From Elymus sibiricus (taxonomy: Eukaryota; Streptophyta; Magnoliopsida; Poales; Poaceae), in NCBI GenBank assembly GCA_039707655.1, contig CM077665.1:290164205-290228204 (forward strand): a stretch of DNA of 64,000 nucleotides, read 5' to 3'. The notes beneath the pieces were generated by a model. It was given only the letters and a program-made list of their open reading frames with translations. It did not search any database and had not been told where the DNA came from. Positions 34,220 through 45,288 of the stretch are shown piece after piece. The translations under genes and the position numbers were made by a program. The number at the start of each line of letters is the position of its first letter. Position 1 is the first letter of the stretch.

Positions 34220-36792
34220 ATGGGGGGGAGAGGAGCGGAACGACGTATTCGTTTCCTCTCCCCCAGCGCCTTGCCATCGTCGCCCCTCCCCTCCCTGCTC
34301 CGAGAGAGAGAGAGAGAGAGAGAGAAGAGAAGTGAAATCTGCGCGCTCGCCGCACCGTCGTCCGCCGTCGCCGGGAGCCGCACCACGACCGAGCCCTTGC
34401 GCCCCATCGCCACGGCCGCGAAACCCTCGAGGGCAATGGCAAGGAAGGGGGCGTGGGATGGTAGCGACGTCGACATCCACTTCATCGAGCATCTCTACCA
34501 CCGCCGCAAGCTGCCACCGGCGGAGCACCTGGAGGCGTGCATCGCCGAGGCGGAAAACGCGCCGACCCCGCGGGAGGGCGAGGTGGTGTTTTTTGCCGAG
34601 CACTTCCTCCGCGGGCACGGCCTGCCGGCGAGCACATTCTTCCGGCGGTTCCTTACGCACTTCGGGCTGCAGCCGCACCATCTGGCCGCCAATGCCGTCC
34701 TGCAGTTGGCGGCGTTCGTCTCCCTCTACGAGGGCTACCTGGGGGTGGAGCCACGCCTGGACCTCTGGTGCCGGCTCTTCTACCTTAAGCGCCATACGGT
34801 GAAGGACCCATCAACCGGCCAGATGGCCATGACAGCCTGCGGAGCCGCCCTGATCCACTTCCACGCCGGAGCCGGGTTCCCGCAACTCCCTTTGCAGGAA
34901 TCGGTGAAGAAGGGGCAGAAAGGGTTCTTCTATGTGAAGAACGTGAAGCCGGAGGAGGACTACATCAACCTCCCCGCCTTCGTCAACCAGCCGCCTGTCG
35001 CGATGCTGAACTGGAGGACGCCTCTGGCCGGAGCGCCCGAGACGACGAACCGGCTCTACGAGCGCCTAGTGGTGATGACCAGAACGGAGGGGCTGATGGC
35101 CACGGATCTCCTGGCTACGATGGTGGCGCGCCGGGTGCAGCCGCTAAAGCGTCGGCCACACCTCATCTGCCAGATGGGAGGGCGGCGCGACCCCTGCCGG
35201 CTCTCCACCAAGGAGTTGAAGGTGGTGCAGGTGGCGAGGAGGGTGAACGCCATCTCGGTCGCCAAGATAAACGAGGGCGAATGTCGATGGGGGAAGGCCC
35301 CGTACAGCCGGGACTGCCCGGCTCCGCGGGTACGTGGCGAGCCGTCCCCCACCTTTTTTTCCTGTTGAATCCGGCTCCCCCTCACGGCCTGACGATGGAG
35401 GGCCTCTCTTGTATGCAGGTCTTCGTGCAGCTGCAGAACTACGGCGTGCTGGCTGCCGACATGACGGAGTCGGACCCCGAGGAGGTCGAGGACGTCGACG
35501 ACGTGGAGCCGACCGAATCGGAGCCGGCCGGTGCGCCCGGCGTTCACGGAACGGAGACGGAGGCAGCCGAGTCGGCCGATGAGGTCCCTCCCCAAACACC
35601 TTTGCGGGACTGGACCGACGACGATGCTGAAATGGAAAGGGTGCGCAATGCAGAGGCTCCAGAGGACCCCGAAGTTTTGGGAGATGACACCACGGCGCCG
35701 AGGAGGCGTGTTCGCCGCGCCGACCGAGCGCCCAGCCGGGACGACGCGGTCGCCTGCGGCAGGGGGAAGCAGCCGGCCAGTTCCAGGCCAGCTCCCATAA
35801 GAGCAGCCACCGGACAGCTGGGTGGCGGCCGCGGAGGCGGTGGGAAGAAGCTGCGGGTCGCCCGGTAGGGCCCCGCCAGGAGGGCGGTCCCTGTTACCAT
35901 CGGGTAAGTCCGTTCTAAATACTTGCTTGTTTCTTGGTCGGCCTCCCTTCCTTATCTTGATCATCCAGGGAGCCGCGCGCCCTTTGGAGGGCCACAGCTG
36001 CCGAGACAGCGGGGACAGTGTCGCCGCCCGCCGCCGAGGATAGGGAGCGTGCGACGTGGCGGGACCTCGAGGCGGCCGAGCGGGAGCTGCGCGAAGAGGA
36101 ACGTCGCCCGAGGGAGTTGGCGGTGCGAAAGCAGGCGTCGGGGCAGGTCAGCGCGGAGCCAGCCAGCCCGTCATGGGAGCTTTTTCCCCTTGGTCGGGAG
36201 AGGAGATACAAGGACAGGCACGACCTCGGGCGGCGGGCGGAGGCGGACGCGCGGGTCGAGGAGGAGGCGCACGCGACCGCGAGCGCGGCGGACCTGGGTA
36301 GCAACACGGCCCCGTCGGGGGCGGAGGACGTGCCGCCTGGGGCGGAGGAGCCCCCAGAGGTCTTCGTCCTAGACGCGGAGGTCCCGGCTCTGGAGGCCCT
36401 GGCTCCGGAGGCGAGCCGAGCTAGCGCCGCTAGAGGCGGAGCGCCGGTCAGCGAGACGGCGGCGCCCGGAGGGGCGGATGCCCCGAGCTCGTCAGCAGGG
36501 GCACCCGGAACCATGGCGCCGGGAGAGGCAGGCCCCCTAGTGACCATGGCGACGGGCGCGTCCGGGCCCACCGACGGGGGACGGCCGTAGGAAACCTGGG
36601 CCACAGCGGGAGGCGCGGCCATCAACGACGCGCCGAGCGCCCTTGGGGCTGCGGTGGTTGCCGTCGTCGAGGAGTTTGCCGCCTGCCTCGCCCAGGTGAC
36701 GCAAGATGCCCGGGCCGCCAGCGACCGGCTGGTCCACCTCGAGCAGTCCGTCATGGTAAGGGCTCAAAGCCTCATCCTTTGCTTCGATTTTT

Positions 36793-36873
36793 CCCAGTGG
36801 GGGCGCGCCAGCACACCCACTGGGTGTAGCCCCCGAGACTCGGGCCGGCTCGGGACGTAGGCGGGTCGAGTCT
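36793..36873 (+). other. Paired hairpins in intron 3 of the gypsy A antisense gene
   Basis: Stem 1: CCCAGTGGG (36793-36801) with CCCACTGGG (36816-36824). Stem 2: AGACTCG (36836-36842) with CGAGTCT (36867-36873). Both are perfect. The corresponding gypsy B site is 51032-51111. Confidence 0.75.
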
Positions 36874-37020
36874 AATGGCATCTTTGCTTCTGTGTTCTTT
36901 GCAGGCTACGCACGACCGCCGGGTAGCCGCGTACAACACGCTGCTAGGCTTGTATCGTGGAGCCGAGATCCGGCTGGCTGTTACGTCCGCCGACCTGAAA
37001 GGTAAGGTTCTTGCGAATGT

Positions 37021-37100
37021 CCAGTGGGGGCGCGCGAGCACACCCACTGGGTGTAGCCCCCGGGATTCAGGCCGGCTACTCCGGAGGCAGGCTGAATCCC
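37021..37100 (+). other. Paired hairpins in intron 4 of the gypsy A antisense gene
   Basis: Stem 1: CCAGTGGG (37021-37028) with CCCACTGG (37043-37050). Stem 2: GGGATTCAG (37062-37070) with CTGAATCCC (37092-37100). Stem 1 matches intron 3 in sequence; stem 2 matches only in position and pairing. Confidence 0.75.
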
Positions 37101-38339
37101 TTTCTTTGCTTGCTTTCCGGCAGAGGCGTCCTCATCCCGGGTAGCCACCCACGCCGAGACGGTCAGCCTCCGGCGCCAGGTAGTGCAGCTTGGCGAACGG
37201 TGGGACCTCCTGACGGCGGAGTGCGACCGGCTCCGCCAGGAGGCTGATCGGGCACAGGTGGAGAAGGATGCACGTGAGGCGGCCCACCGCCTAGAGCTGG
37301 AGGAGCGGGAGGCGGCCCTACACCGGGAGGCGGCCCTACGCCGGGAGGCGGAGGAGCGGGAGGCGGCCCACCGCCAGGAGCTGGAGGACAAGGACGCCCT
37401 GCTGGCGAAGGCGGCCGAGGAGGCGCAGACGGCCCGTGTCGAGCACGAGCGCCAGCTCCAGGAGTGGTCGGCCAGGGAGGCCGCGCTGTAGGAGCAAGGG
37501 AACGAGGTGGACCGGCTCTTGGCCGGTAAGTTTCGATGCCTTGCATTTGCCTGCTTGCTTCTTTTAGGGTGCTAGGATTCTTTCATTACTCATCCCGCCT
37601 CCCTTTCTCCCTTAGGGCTTTTCCCAGGCACGCAAGAGGTCGCGAAGGCGGCCGTGGAGGCCCACCGCGAGGACCAGCGGGCGCAGGGAGTCCCCATCGG
37701 GCAGCACGCCGCCTGGACGCTGGATGAGGTGGGAATCGCCGCCGGGGCGCGTCTGCACGAGGTGGTCCGGGCCCTGAAGCGGCTCCAGCGGCCGGCACGG
37801 AGCTGGTCCGCACCCTCTGGTCGGATGCAGTGGAGCCGAACTCCATGAGCCAGCTGTCGAGGTGGCTGGAGTTCGGGACCGCACGGGTGAACGCCTGGAG
37901 GGCCTCCACAGCATGCGCCGGAGCGGCCATGGCGCTTCGCATCGCGAGGTCGTGGTACCCCGAGCTCGACTTGGGGCTGCTTACGGCCCAGCACGCCGGC
38001 ACCGATGCGGAGCTGGAGGCGGCTGCCGATGCGCTGGCCGTTCGGGCCAGGGGTCTTGCTTCCTTCGCCGCGTGGGACGAGTACGTCCCGAAGCGTACGG
38101 CGGACGGCGGGGTGATCCCGGAAGACCCGTACACGCTCGCCCTTGATGACCCGGAGGGTAGCGCCGCGGAGACGGGCGACGAAGACGCCGGGTCCACCAC
38201 CGACGACTACGCCGACTCCGAGCTGGCCCGCGACTCGGGCATGGGGGCCGACACGGATCGCGCTGTGGCCAAGGACGGGGCCTCTTCTTCAGCCACCGTA
38301 GAGGATGCCGGGGGAGAAGACGGTGCTGCTGCTATTTAG

Positions 38340-38998
38340 GACTTTTCTTTCCTGCATTTTGTTTAGACTGCAATTCCACCCACTGGGGGTGTAAATGTAA
38401 TGAACTTGGGGCCATGGGCCGTTTTGTATATAAGTTTGTGCTTTTGGTTGCAAAAGTTTTTTATGCGTGCCGACTCGACCTTAGCCCTTTTGCCCTTTTT
38501 GGCTCTGTCTACCCAAAGCCTTGTCCCTTTCGGCACCGGCACCGCCAGCCGGACAGCCGGGACACGGTTTGTAGCTGGGACGGGGCGTCCACTTCGGGGA
38601 AGTCGGCCGTGAGTTTGAGAGCCACGAGGATGTTTTGGCTAAGGTGAATGGCAGAGGCTAGAGAAAATTTCGGCTAGCCCCAGCCGGCGACCCCCTATGA
38701 CCGTTTTCGCGTGTGCTAAGTTTACCGTCCCAAGAACCCACCAGCCGGACAGCCGGGAGCCGGTCTGTAGTTGGGAGGGGTGGTAGGGTGTTTCCTTAGT
38801 TCACACTACTTGACCGGCTTCGGGGAGCGATTGTCAAGGCTAGCCGGCGAGCCCCTGGGACCGTGGAACCGGGTCCGGGAACCGGCGAGTGGGGCGAACT
38901 GCTTTGGGAGAAACGAAAGGGGCATGTCCCAAGAGCTGGCTTGGGGCACCCGTTGCATTCCTAAGGCCAAAAGGGGAGGTACATACATACACTGGTCC
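38340..38998. other. Spacer between antisense gene and pol of gypsy A
   Basis: Convergent 3' ends of the antisense gene (left) and integrase (right) face each other here. It contains an AATGTAATGAA-like polyadenylation context near 38393. A repeated CCAGCCGGACAGCCGGGA...GGT(C/T)TGTAG(C/T)TGGGA unit occurs at about 38546 and 38741. The same spacer is 52518-53181 in gypsy B. Confidence 0.55.
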
Positions 38999-40612
38999 TT
39001 AGCAGTAAAATGGACGGAGGAGCGCCGCGTTCCATGGGCGCTCCGTCTCCTCGCCGGAGGCATCTCTCTTGCGCTTCTGCGGCTTCTGAGCGTCTATTAG
39101 ATAGTACGCGTTGTTGTGCAGCGCCTTGCTGACGATGAACGGGCCCTCTCATGGGGAGGACAGCTTGTGCTGGCCGGCGGTTCGCTGGATCTGCCTGAGC
39201 ACTAGGTCCCCCTCGCAGAAGGAGAGGGGCCGGATGCGCTTGCTGTGGTAGTTCCCGAGCTTCTGTTGATAGATAGCCGTCCGGCTCAGCGCTGGCTCGC
39301 GGGCCTCCTCGAGAAGGTCGACGCCGTCCTCCCTTGCCTCTTTTGCGTCCGTCTCCGTGTAAAGGGTGACGCGAGGCGAGTCGAACTCGATGTCCGTGCG
39401 GATGACCGCTTCGGACCCGTACACGAGGAAGAAGGTCGTGAAGCCGGTTGATCGGTTGGGCGTGGTCCTCGGGCTCCACAAGACAGCCGGCAGTTCCTCG
39501 ATCTAGCAGCCGGCTAAGCGGACAAGCGGTGCCACGAGCCGGGGCTTGATGCCGGCCAGGATTAAGCCGTTAGCCCTTTCAGCCTGGCCGTTCGACTGCG
39601 GGTGGGCGACCGAGGCTAGGTCGAGCCGGATGCCTTGCTTGGCGCAGAAACGTGCTAGCGCGCCCTTGGCGAAGTTGGTGCTGTTGTCGGTGATGATGCT
39701 GTGCGGGACGCTGTAGCGGACCGTTATGTCTTCAATGAATCGGACGGCGGTGGGGCCGTCCAACTTCTTGATGGGTCTGGCCTCGATCCCCTTGGTGAAC
39801 TTGTCGACGGCTACCAGCAAATGTGTCATGCCGCCTCGAGCGGTCTTGAATGGCCCCACCATGTCGAGACCCCAAACGGCAAAGGGCCACGACAGTGGGA
39901 TGGTCTTGAGCGCCGCAGCCGGCAGGTGGTTTTGCGCGCGGAAACGCTGGCACCCTTCGCACTTGTCGACGAGCTGCGTCGCCTCCTCTAGTGCAGTCGG
40001 CCAGTAGAAGCTGTGGCGGAACGCCTTGGCCACTAGGGTCCTCGAGGCGGCGTGGTGCCCGCACTCGCCCTGGTGGATATCTCGGAGGATCTCCTGACCT
40101 TTCTCGGACTCGACGCAGCGTTGGTACACGCCGTTTGTGCTGTGGTGGACCAGCTCATGGTTGATGATACTATAGGCGGGGGCACGGCGCTGGATCTGCC
40201 GGGTTTTGTCTTCGTCAGGGGGGAGCTCGCCGCGCAAGAGGAAGGCCAAGATTGGCTGGGCCCACGACGGAGCCGACACCGTGGCCGGCTCCGGCATGGG
40301 CTGGAGATTCTGGGCAGCCGGAGCCCGCGGGTCCGTCGACGGAGCCCCCGGGACCGGCTCGCTAGTCTCGCCCGCCCCCGGGTCCGGCTGGTCGACAGCC
40401 ATCATGACAGCCGCGGGCTCGAGGCCGGTTGTTGCTGGAACGACTGCCGCTGGAGCCGGCGTGGCGGGCGTAGCCGGTGGAGTAGGTGGAGCCGGCTGAA
40501 TCGTCGGAGCCGGTGGAACCGTCGGAGCTGGCGGAGCCCCCAGGCCCGTCGGGGAGCCGGCGGGATCTGCGGGTACGAAGATGGACTCCGACTCGGCGGA
40601 GGGTTTGATCAA
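38999..40612 (-). pseudogene. Integrase of gypsy A pol
   Basis: Minus-strand frame from the Pro/Ala-rich linker through the HHCC segment (HQGECGHHAA, CEGCQRF) and the core (LDMVGPF, ITDNSTNF, NGQAERANGLI), ending in a RPWNAALLRPFYC-type C-terminus with a TAA at 38999-39001. The Gly of the TDNGT block is Ser (TDNST). Stops at 39503-39505 and near 39149 interrupt it. Tat-type context: it is preceded by the archaeal-type RNase H. Confidence 0.82.
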
Positions 40613-42448
40613 CGGCTTGCGCAGCTGCTCGAGGGAGACGCCAGCCGGGATGGCCTAGCGGGTGGAGCCGATTTTGGCCAAGGCGTCTGCCGCCTCGTTG
40701 TCTGCCTGGGGGACGTGGTGGAACTCGCAGCCTTCGAAGGAGCCGGTAAGCTGCTGGACGAAGAAGCGGTAGCTGGCCATGTTGGCGTCCCTGGCGTCCC
40801 ACTCGCCAGAGACCTGCTGCACCACCAGGTCGGAGTCGCCGAAACACAAGATGTGCCGGGAGGCGGCGAAGTGGATTTGGAGCGCATACTTGAGCTGGTC
40901 TCCTTTTGGAGACGACAAGACGATGCCGGCTCCCAGACCGGTCCGCATCTTCGAGCCATCGAAGTGCATGCGCCAGTGCGTGGAGTCTGGGGGAGGCGGC
41001 ACGAACTGGGTCTCAGCCCAGTCAACGAGGAAGTCGGCCATCGCCTGTGACTTGATAGCGGTGCGCGGCTCGTATCGAATCTCGTAGTCGGCGAGGGCGA
41101 TGGCCCACTTGGCGATCCGGCCGGTGGCGTCCCGGCCGCTCATGATCTCGCCCAGCGGCGCCGTGCTCACCACGGTAATGACGTGCTCCTGGAAATATTG
41201 CTTGATCTTCTGTGCGGCGAAGTATATGCCGTAGCACATCTTCTGGTAGTGGGGGTAGTTTTGCTTGGAGGCAGAGTGGACCTCGTTGAGGTAGTAGACG
41301 GGACGTTGCACTATCAGCGCTTTGCCCTCCTCCGGCCGCTCCATGACCATGACGACGCTGATGACGCGGGTGGTCGTCGCGATGTATGCGAGCAGGGGCT
41401 CCTTCTCAGCCGGCGCGGCCAGGATGAGCGCGCTGGTGATGACTCGTTTGAGGTCGCGAAACACCGTGTCCGCCTAGTCGGTCCACTCGAACTTGGCCGG
41501 CTTCCTGGTGGAGTCGGCACCCGGCTCGACAAGCGCCATCTTCCTCATGAGCTGGTAGAGGGGCGGGGCCTTTTCTCCCAGCCAGCTGACGAACCGGCTG
41601 AGCGAGGCGAGGCAACCGGTGAACTTCTAGACGTCGTGGAGACGGGTCGGCTTGGGCATATGCTCGATCGCCCTGATCTTCTCTGGGTTAGACTCGATGC
41701 CGCGGGCGGACACGAAGAAACCAAGGAATTGGCCGGCTGGGACGCCGAAAATGCACTTCTCCGGGTTGAGCTTGACCTTGTACTCGCGCAGATTGGTGAA
41801 GGTCTCCCAGAGGTCGTCAACGAGGCTAAAGTGCTTGTTGGTTTTGACGACGATGTCGTCAACATAGACGTGGATGTTCCTGCCCATCTGCGGCAGGAGG
41901 CACTTCTGCATGCAGCGCTGGAAAGTGGCGCATGCATTCTTTAGGCCGAAGGACATGGTGATGTAGTAGTAGGCCCCGAAGGGGGTGATGAAGGAGGTCT
42001 TCAGCCGGTCGGCCGGGTCCAGCTTGATCTGGTGATAGCCTGAGTAGGTGTCCAGGAAGGACAGCAGATCGCAGCCGGCCCTGGAATCGATAACTTGATC
42101 GATCCGCGGCCGGGCGAATGGGTCCTTGGGACATGCCTTGTTCAGGCTCGTGTAGTCGATACACATGCACCAAATCTTGTTTTTCTTCAGCACCAGGACT
42201 GGGTTGGCCAGCCAGTCTGGGTGGAACACTTCCATGATGAAGCCGCCCGCGAGCAGCCGGGCGATCTCCTCTCCTATAGTACGCCGCTTCTGCTCGGAGA
42301 AACAGCACAGGGGTTGCTTGACCGGTCTCGCATCCGGCCGGACATGAAGTTTGTGTTCGGCAAACTTCCTCGGAACACCCGGCATGTCTTTGGGAGACTA
42401 TGCAAAGATATCCTGATTCTCACGGAGGAAGTCGACGAGCTCGCCTTC
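40613..42448 (-). pseudogene. RT, RNase H and archaeal-type RNase H of gypsy A pol
   Basis: In order on the minus strand: NMPG-like entry, LLAGGFIMEVFHP, WLANPVLVLKK, TSLNKACPKDPF, FLDTYSGYHQIKL, ITPFGAYYYITMSFGLKNA and VYVDDIVV (the RT catalytic Asp pair is present), then the connection, the Ty3 RNase H and the second RNase H (HFDGSKM, GDSDLVVQQV). In-frame stops: 42398-42400, 41627-41629, 41474-41476 and 40655-40657. The second RNase H has lost about 23 residues around its catalytic Glu (the AEYEAL block seen in gypsy B), without a frame change. The + strand frames over this area are shadows. Confidence 0.82.
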
Positions 42449-43697
42449 CTATTTGCTGCTGAGGTTGGCGCCGATGGTGCCGCATTGCTTTGGGTTAGCC
42501 GGGTCGAGCGGCACTTGCTTGGTGTCCTTGGACGGCTGGAACGACGCTTCGCTGGCCGACTGGGACGGAGGAGCCGGGACGGCCGGCAGGTCGGATGCGT
42601 GAGCCACGAGCCGGTCGAGCTGCCGCCTTTCCTCCGCTATCTCCAGAGCCTCGGCCAACCGGCTACCGTCGTGGGCGCACTCGATCGACATCTTGTAGTC
42701 GCCGGCGACGGTGATGATGCCCTTGAGGCCCGGCATCTTGAGCTTGAGGTCGGCATAATGGGGGATCGCCATGAACTTGGCGAGGGCCGGCCTGCCCTGC
42801 AGCGCGTGGTAGGGACTGTCGAGGTCCACCACCTCGAACCATATCGGCTCGCAGCGGAAATGGCTCTTGTCGCCGAAAAGGACATCGAACTCGATCTTGC
42901 CGATGGGGGTGCAGGATTTTCCCGACACGATGCCGTGGAAAACCGTCTGGCTCGCTCGCAGGTCTTTCTCCTTGAGCCCCAGCTTGAGCATCGTGTCGCG
43001 ATAGAGGATGTTGATGCTGCTGCCCCCGTCGATCAACACCCGCGAGAAACGGCAGGTGCGCCTCTCGGAGACGATGGTGGGATCGAGGACGAGGGCGTAG
43101 CTGCCCGGGGTTGGCATCATGGCCGGGTGGTCCGTCCGTCTCCAGGTAACCGGCTTCTCGGACCAATGCATGAATTGGGGGACCGAGGGGCGGTGGCGTT
43201 CACCTCGTGTCGGCGCTGGCGCACGCTGTGTTTATCAGTTGCTTTTCTGGTGAAGACGACGTAGGACCCGTCCTGGTTAGGGAACTGGTCGTGGAGGCGG
43301 CCGTCGTTGGCAGCCGGGGCCGGAGCAGGCGGCTGGGCCTGGGCCAGAGCCGGCACGCGGGGAGCCGGAGGCGGAGGAACCAAAAGGCCCTCGCTTCGGG
43401 CTATCCGCTGGGAGAAGCTGCACTGCCGGAGTGTATGGGTGGCTGGCTTGGCTCCGGAGTGGTCTTTGCAGGGTAGGTCGAGCATCTGCTCAAAGGTAAG
43501 CTTGGGCTGCTAGGCGGCCTTGCCGGTGCGCTGGCGCTGGCTGGGGGCCTGGGCAGCCGGTTGCTCCTCTTCGATGGTGGCGACCTGCCGTCTACCATAG
43601 CGGGGATTCGGCTGGTCGGGCTTGGGCTTGTTGCTCTGCTGGTGCCGGTTGTCGGCAGTCGCCCGTAGCACGGCAGGCAGCGGGACCGGCTTAGCTC
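42449..43697 (-). pseudogene. Protease and C-terminal gag of gypsy A, fused to Copia gag
   Basis: Protease motif VLIDGGSSINILYRD lies at about 43010-43055. The region ends at a TAG at 42449-42451, the same codon position as in gypsy B and the outer element. Upstream, a gag tail with C...H...H...C spacing (zinc-knuckle-like, LDLPCKDHSG-THTLRQC) occupies about 43400-43480 in another frame, so a frameshift lies near 43120-43170. Gag homology stops at about 43697. Confidence 0.75.
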
Positions 43698-45237
43698 CCA
43701 GCAAGACTCTTGTAGATACCTTTCTCTATAATTCCTTTCAATAAAGCATTTTCTTGCTCAAGTGTAACTTGGCTAAGAGAATCATCATTAATGGAATCAA
43801 TAGAACTACTAGAAGCAACATCATTAGGTTTAGCATTTTTATTGTTGTTACTAGATGAAGAATCTTTCTTGCCTTTGTTACTAGTTTGTTTAGTTTTAAC
43901 TTGTGGCATGAATGTAGACAAGAGTAGTCGTTTGGCTAGAAAAGATGAAGTCTTCTTTCGGAGATCGTCATTGATAGCTTTAAGAAACTCATGCTCTTGC
44001 TCCAAGTTGAACTTCTCGAAGCGTAGCTTCTCATGAGTTCTTACAAGCTCTCTATGATCTTCAAGAGTAGATTCATGAGCTAACTTAAGAGTGTTTACTT
44101 CTTTAGTTACTTGTTCTATTTTCATCTTATCATCATCAATTGACTTATCTTGACTAGCATGAGAATTATCAAGCTCATTTTGACTAACATCACAAGTTTC
44201 ATCAAAGAGCAAGTCATCATCACAAAACAAATCATCTTCATCACTATTGAAATCAAGATACTCAGGGTGTGATACCTTGGGGCCTTTAGCCATGAAGCAA
44301 CTTCCACGCCCTTCATTTGGTGAATCAAATAGATCATAGGAGTTGGTAGTCACTAGTGCAATTCCAGCAACACCATCATCTTGACTATAGTCAGAGTCAG
44401 AGTGATAGCTTCTCTCGGAGTTGTTGTCGGAGTCGGAGCTAGAAACCCATTCACCAACATGAGCTTGATGTTTTCTTCTTGTGTAGCTCTTGGTGTACTT
44501 GTCCTTCTTCTCCGAATCTCTACTTCTCCTTGAGGGTCTTCGTTCATAACAATCATCACTTGTGGCTTTGTAAGCACCGCTAGACTTGTTGAGAAGCTCT
44601 TCTTTGTCTTTGAGTGTCATCTCATGAGCAACAATCCTTCCAATACCTTCCGTAGGGTTGAAATCTTTGTAGTTAGGCATCATTTGGATCAATGTGCACA
44701 CGGTGTCATATCTCTCATCCAAAGCTCTAAGTATCTTCTTGATGATGAATTTGTCGGTCATTTCTTCGCTTCCTAAGCTGGCAATCTCATTGGTGATGAG
44801 AGCTAGCCTAGAATACATCTCTGCGACTCCTTCACCATCCTTCATCTTGAACTTGTCAAGCCGACTTTGAAGAACATCTAACTTGTATTCTCTCACGGAC
44901 TCGGTTCCTTCGTGCATATCAACCAAAGTATCCCAAATCTCTTTTGCATTCTCAAGACGGCTGATTTTGTTGAATTCCTCGGGGCATAGGCAGTTGAAGA
45001 GAATGTCGCATGCTTGAGCGTTGTATTGCAACATCTTCAATTCATCCGCGGTCGCTTCATGATCCGGTTCCTTTCGATCACCAAAGAATTCACCTTGCAA
45101 GCCAACACGAACAACAACCCAAACGGCGGGGTTATGACCAAGAATATGCATTTTCATTTTGCGCTTCCAACTAGCAAAATTTGTACCATCAAAGTACGGA
45201 CCTCTACGGTGATAATTTCCCTCACTAGACGCCGTAA
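43698..45237 (-). pseudogene. Gag of copia-1, C-terminally truncated
   Basis: The frame opens after a TAG near 45240 without an upstream ATG; the first ATG in frame is at 45163 and a second at 45157. The N-terminal PYFDGTNFASWK segment lies before them, so the natural start has probably been lost. The UBN2-type Copia gag domain follows (AKEIWDTL, LQSRLDKFKMKDGE, ITNEIASLG, ILRALDERYD), then a Ser/Asp-rich region and a long coiled coil (about 44130-43980). It ends at KGIYKSLAGS, directly at the gypsy A junction. The CCHC zinc knuckle expected further downstream is absent. Gag would form Copia particles in the cytoplasm. Confidence 0.82.
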
Positions 45238-45274
45238 TCTAATAGGTTGTGAGACCAATGCAATGGAGACCAAA

Positions 45275-45286
45275 GCTCTGATACCA
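45275..45286 (-). other. Primer-binding site of copia-1 (initiator tRNA-Met)
   Basis: Minus strand TGGTATCAGAGC, two bases from the LTR end, the standard plant Copia PBS. Confidence 0.92.
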
Positions 45287-45288
45287 CT

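Larger units (their letters stand above)
34436..38339 (+). pseudogene. Antisense six-exon PF04195-like gene of gypsy A
   Basis: Exons: 34436-35329, 35419-35903, 35969-36755, 36905-37001, 37124-37525, 37616-38339; all five introns have GT...AG ends and keep phase. Exon 1 (298 codons) holds the PF04195-like domain: FFAEHFLRGHGLPASTFF, HLAANAVLQLAAFVSLYEG and LGVEPRLDLW. Exons 2 and 3 encode acidic, Ala/Pro-rich linkers; exon 5 a charged Glu/Arg/Ala heptad region (coiled coil); exon 6 a conserved helical block (WYPELD, DEYVPKRTADG) and an acidic C-terminus. Lesions: stops at 35866-35868, 36588-36590 and 37489-37491, and a one-base frameshift near 37790. The ATG is supported by alignment with gypsy B. 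The gene is antisense to gag-pol and lies just inside the 3' LTR. Function unknown; PF04195 is only a name for a domain found in such elements. Confidence 0.72.
33203..43697 (-). mobile_element. Gypsy A: truncated Tat-lineage Gypsy element, minus strand
   Basis: Same family as gypsy B (47204-60594), aligning almost throughout. Present: the 3' LTR (33203 to about 34113, its U3 terminus deleted), the antisense gene (34436-38339), integrase, both RNase H domains, RT, protease and the C-terminal end of gag. Missing: the 5' LTR, PBS and most of gag. The right edge joins Copia gag at about 43697 with no LTR and no duplication, so a deletion created this end. Confidence 0.85.

Noticed and set aside
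40052..41050. 332-codon + strand frame opposite gypsy A RNase H/integrase
   Set aside because: Shadow of a GC-rich coding strand; pol motifs lie on the minus strand.
42095..43264. 389-codon + strand frame opposite gypsy A protease/RT
   Set aside because: It is a mirror frame of pol; the same shadow occurs opposite gypsy B (56344-57231) and it has no domain of its own.
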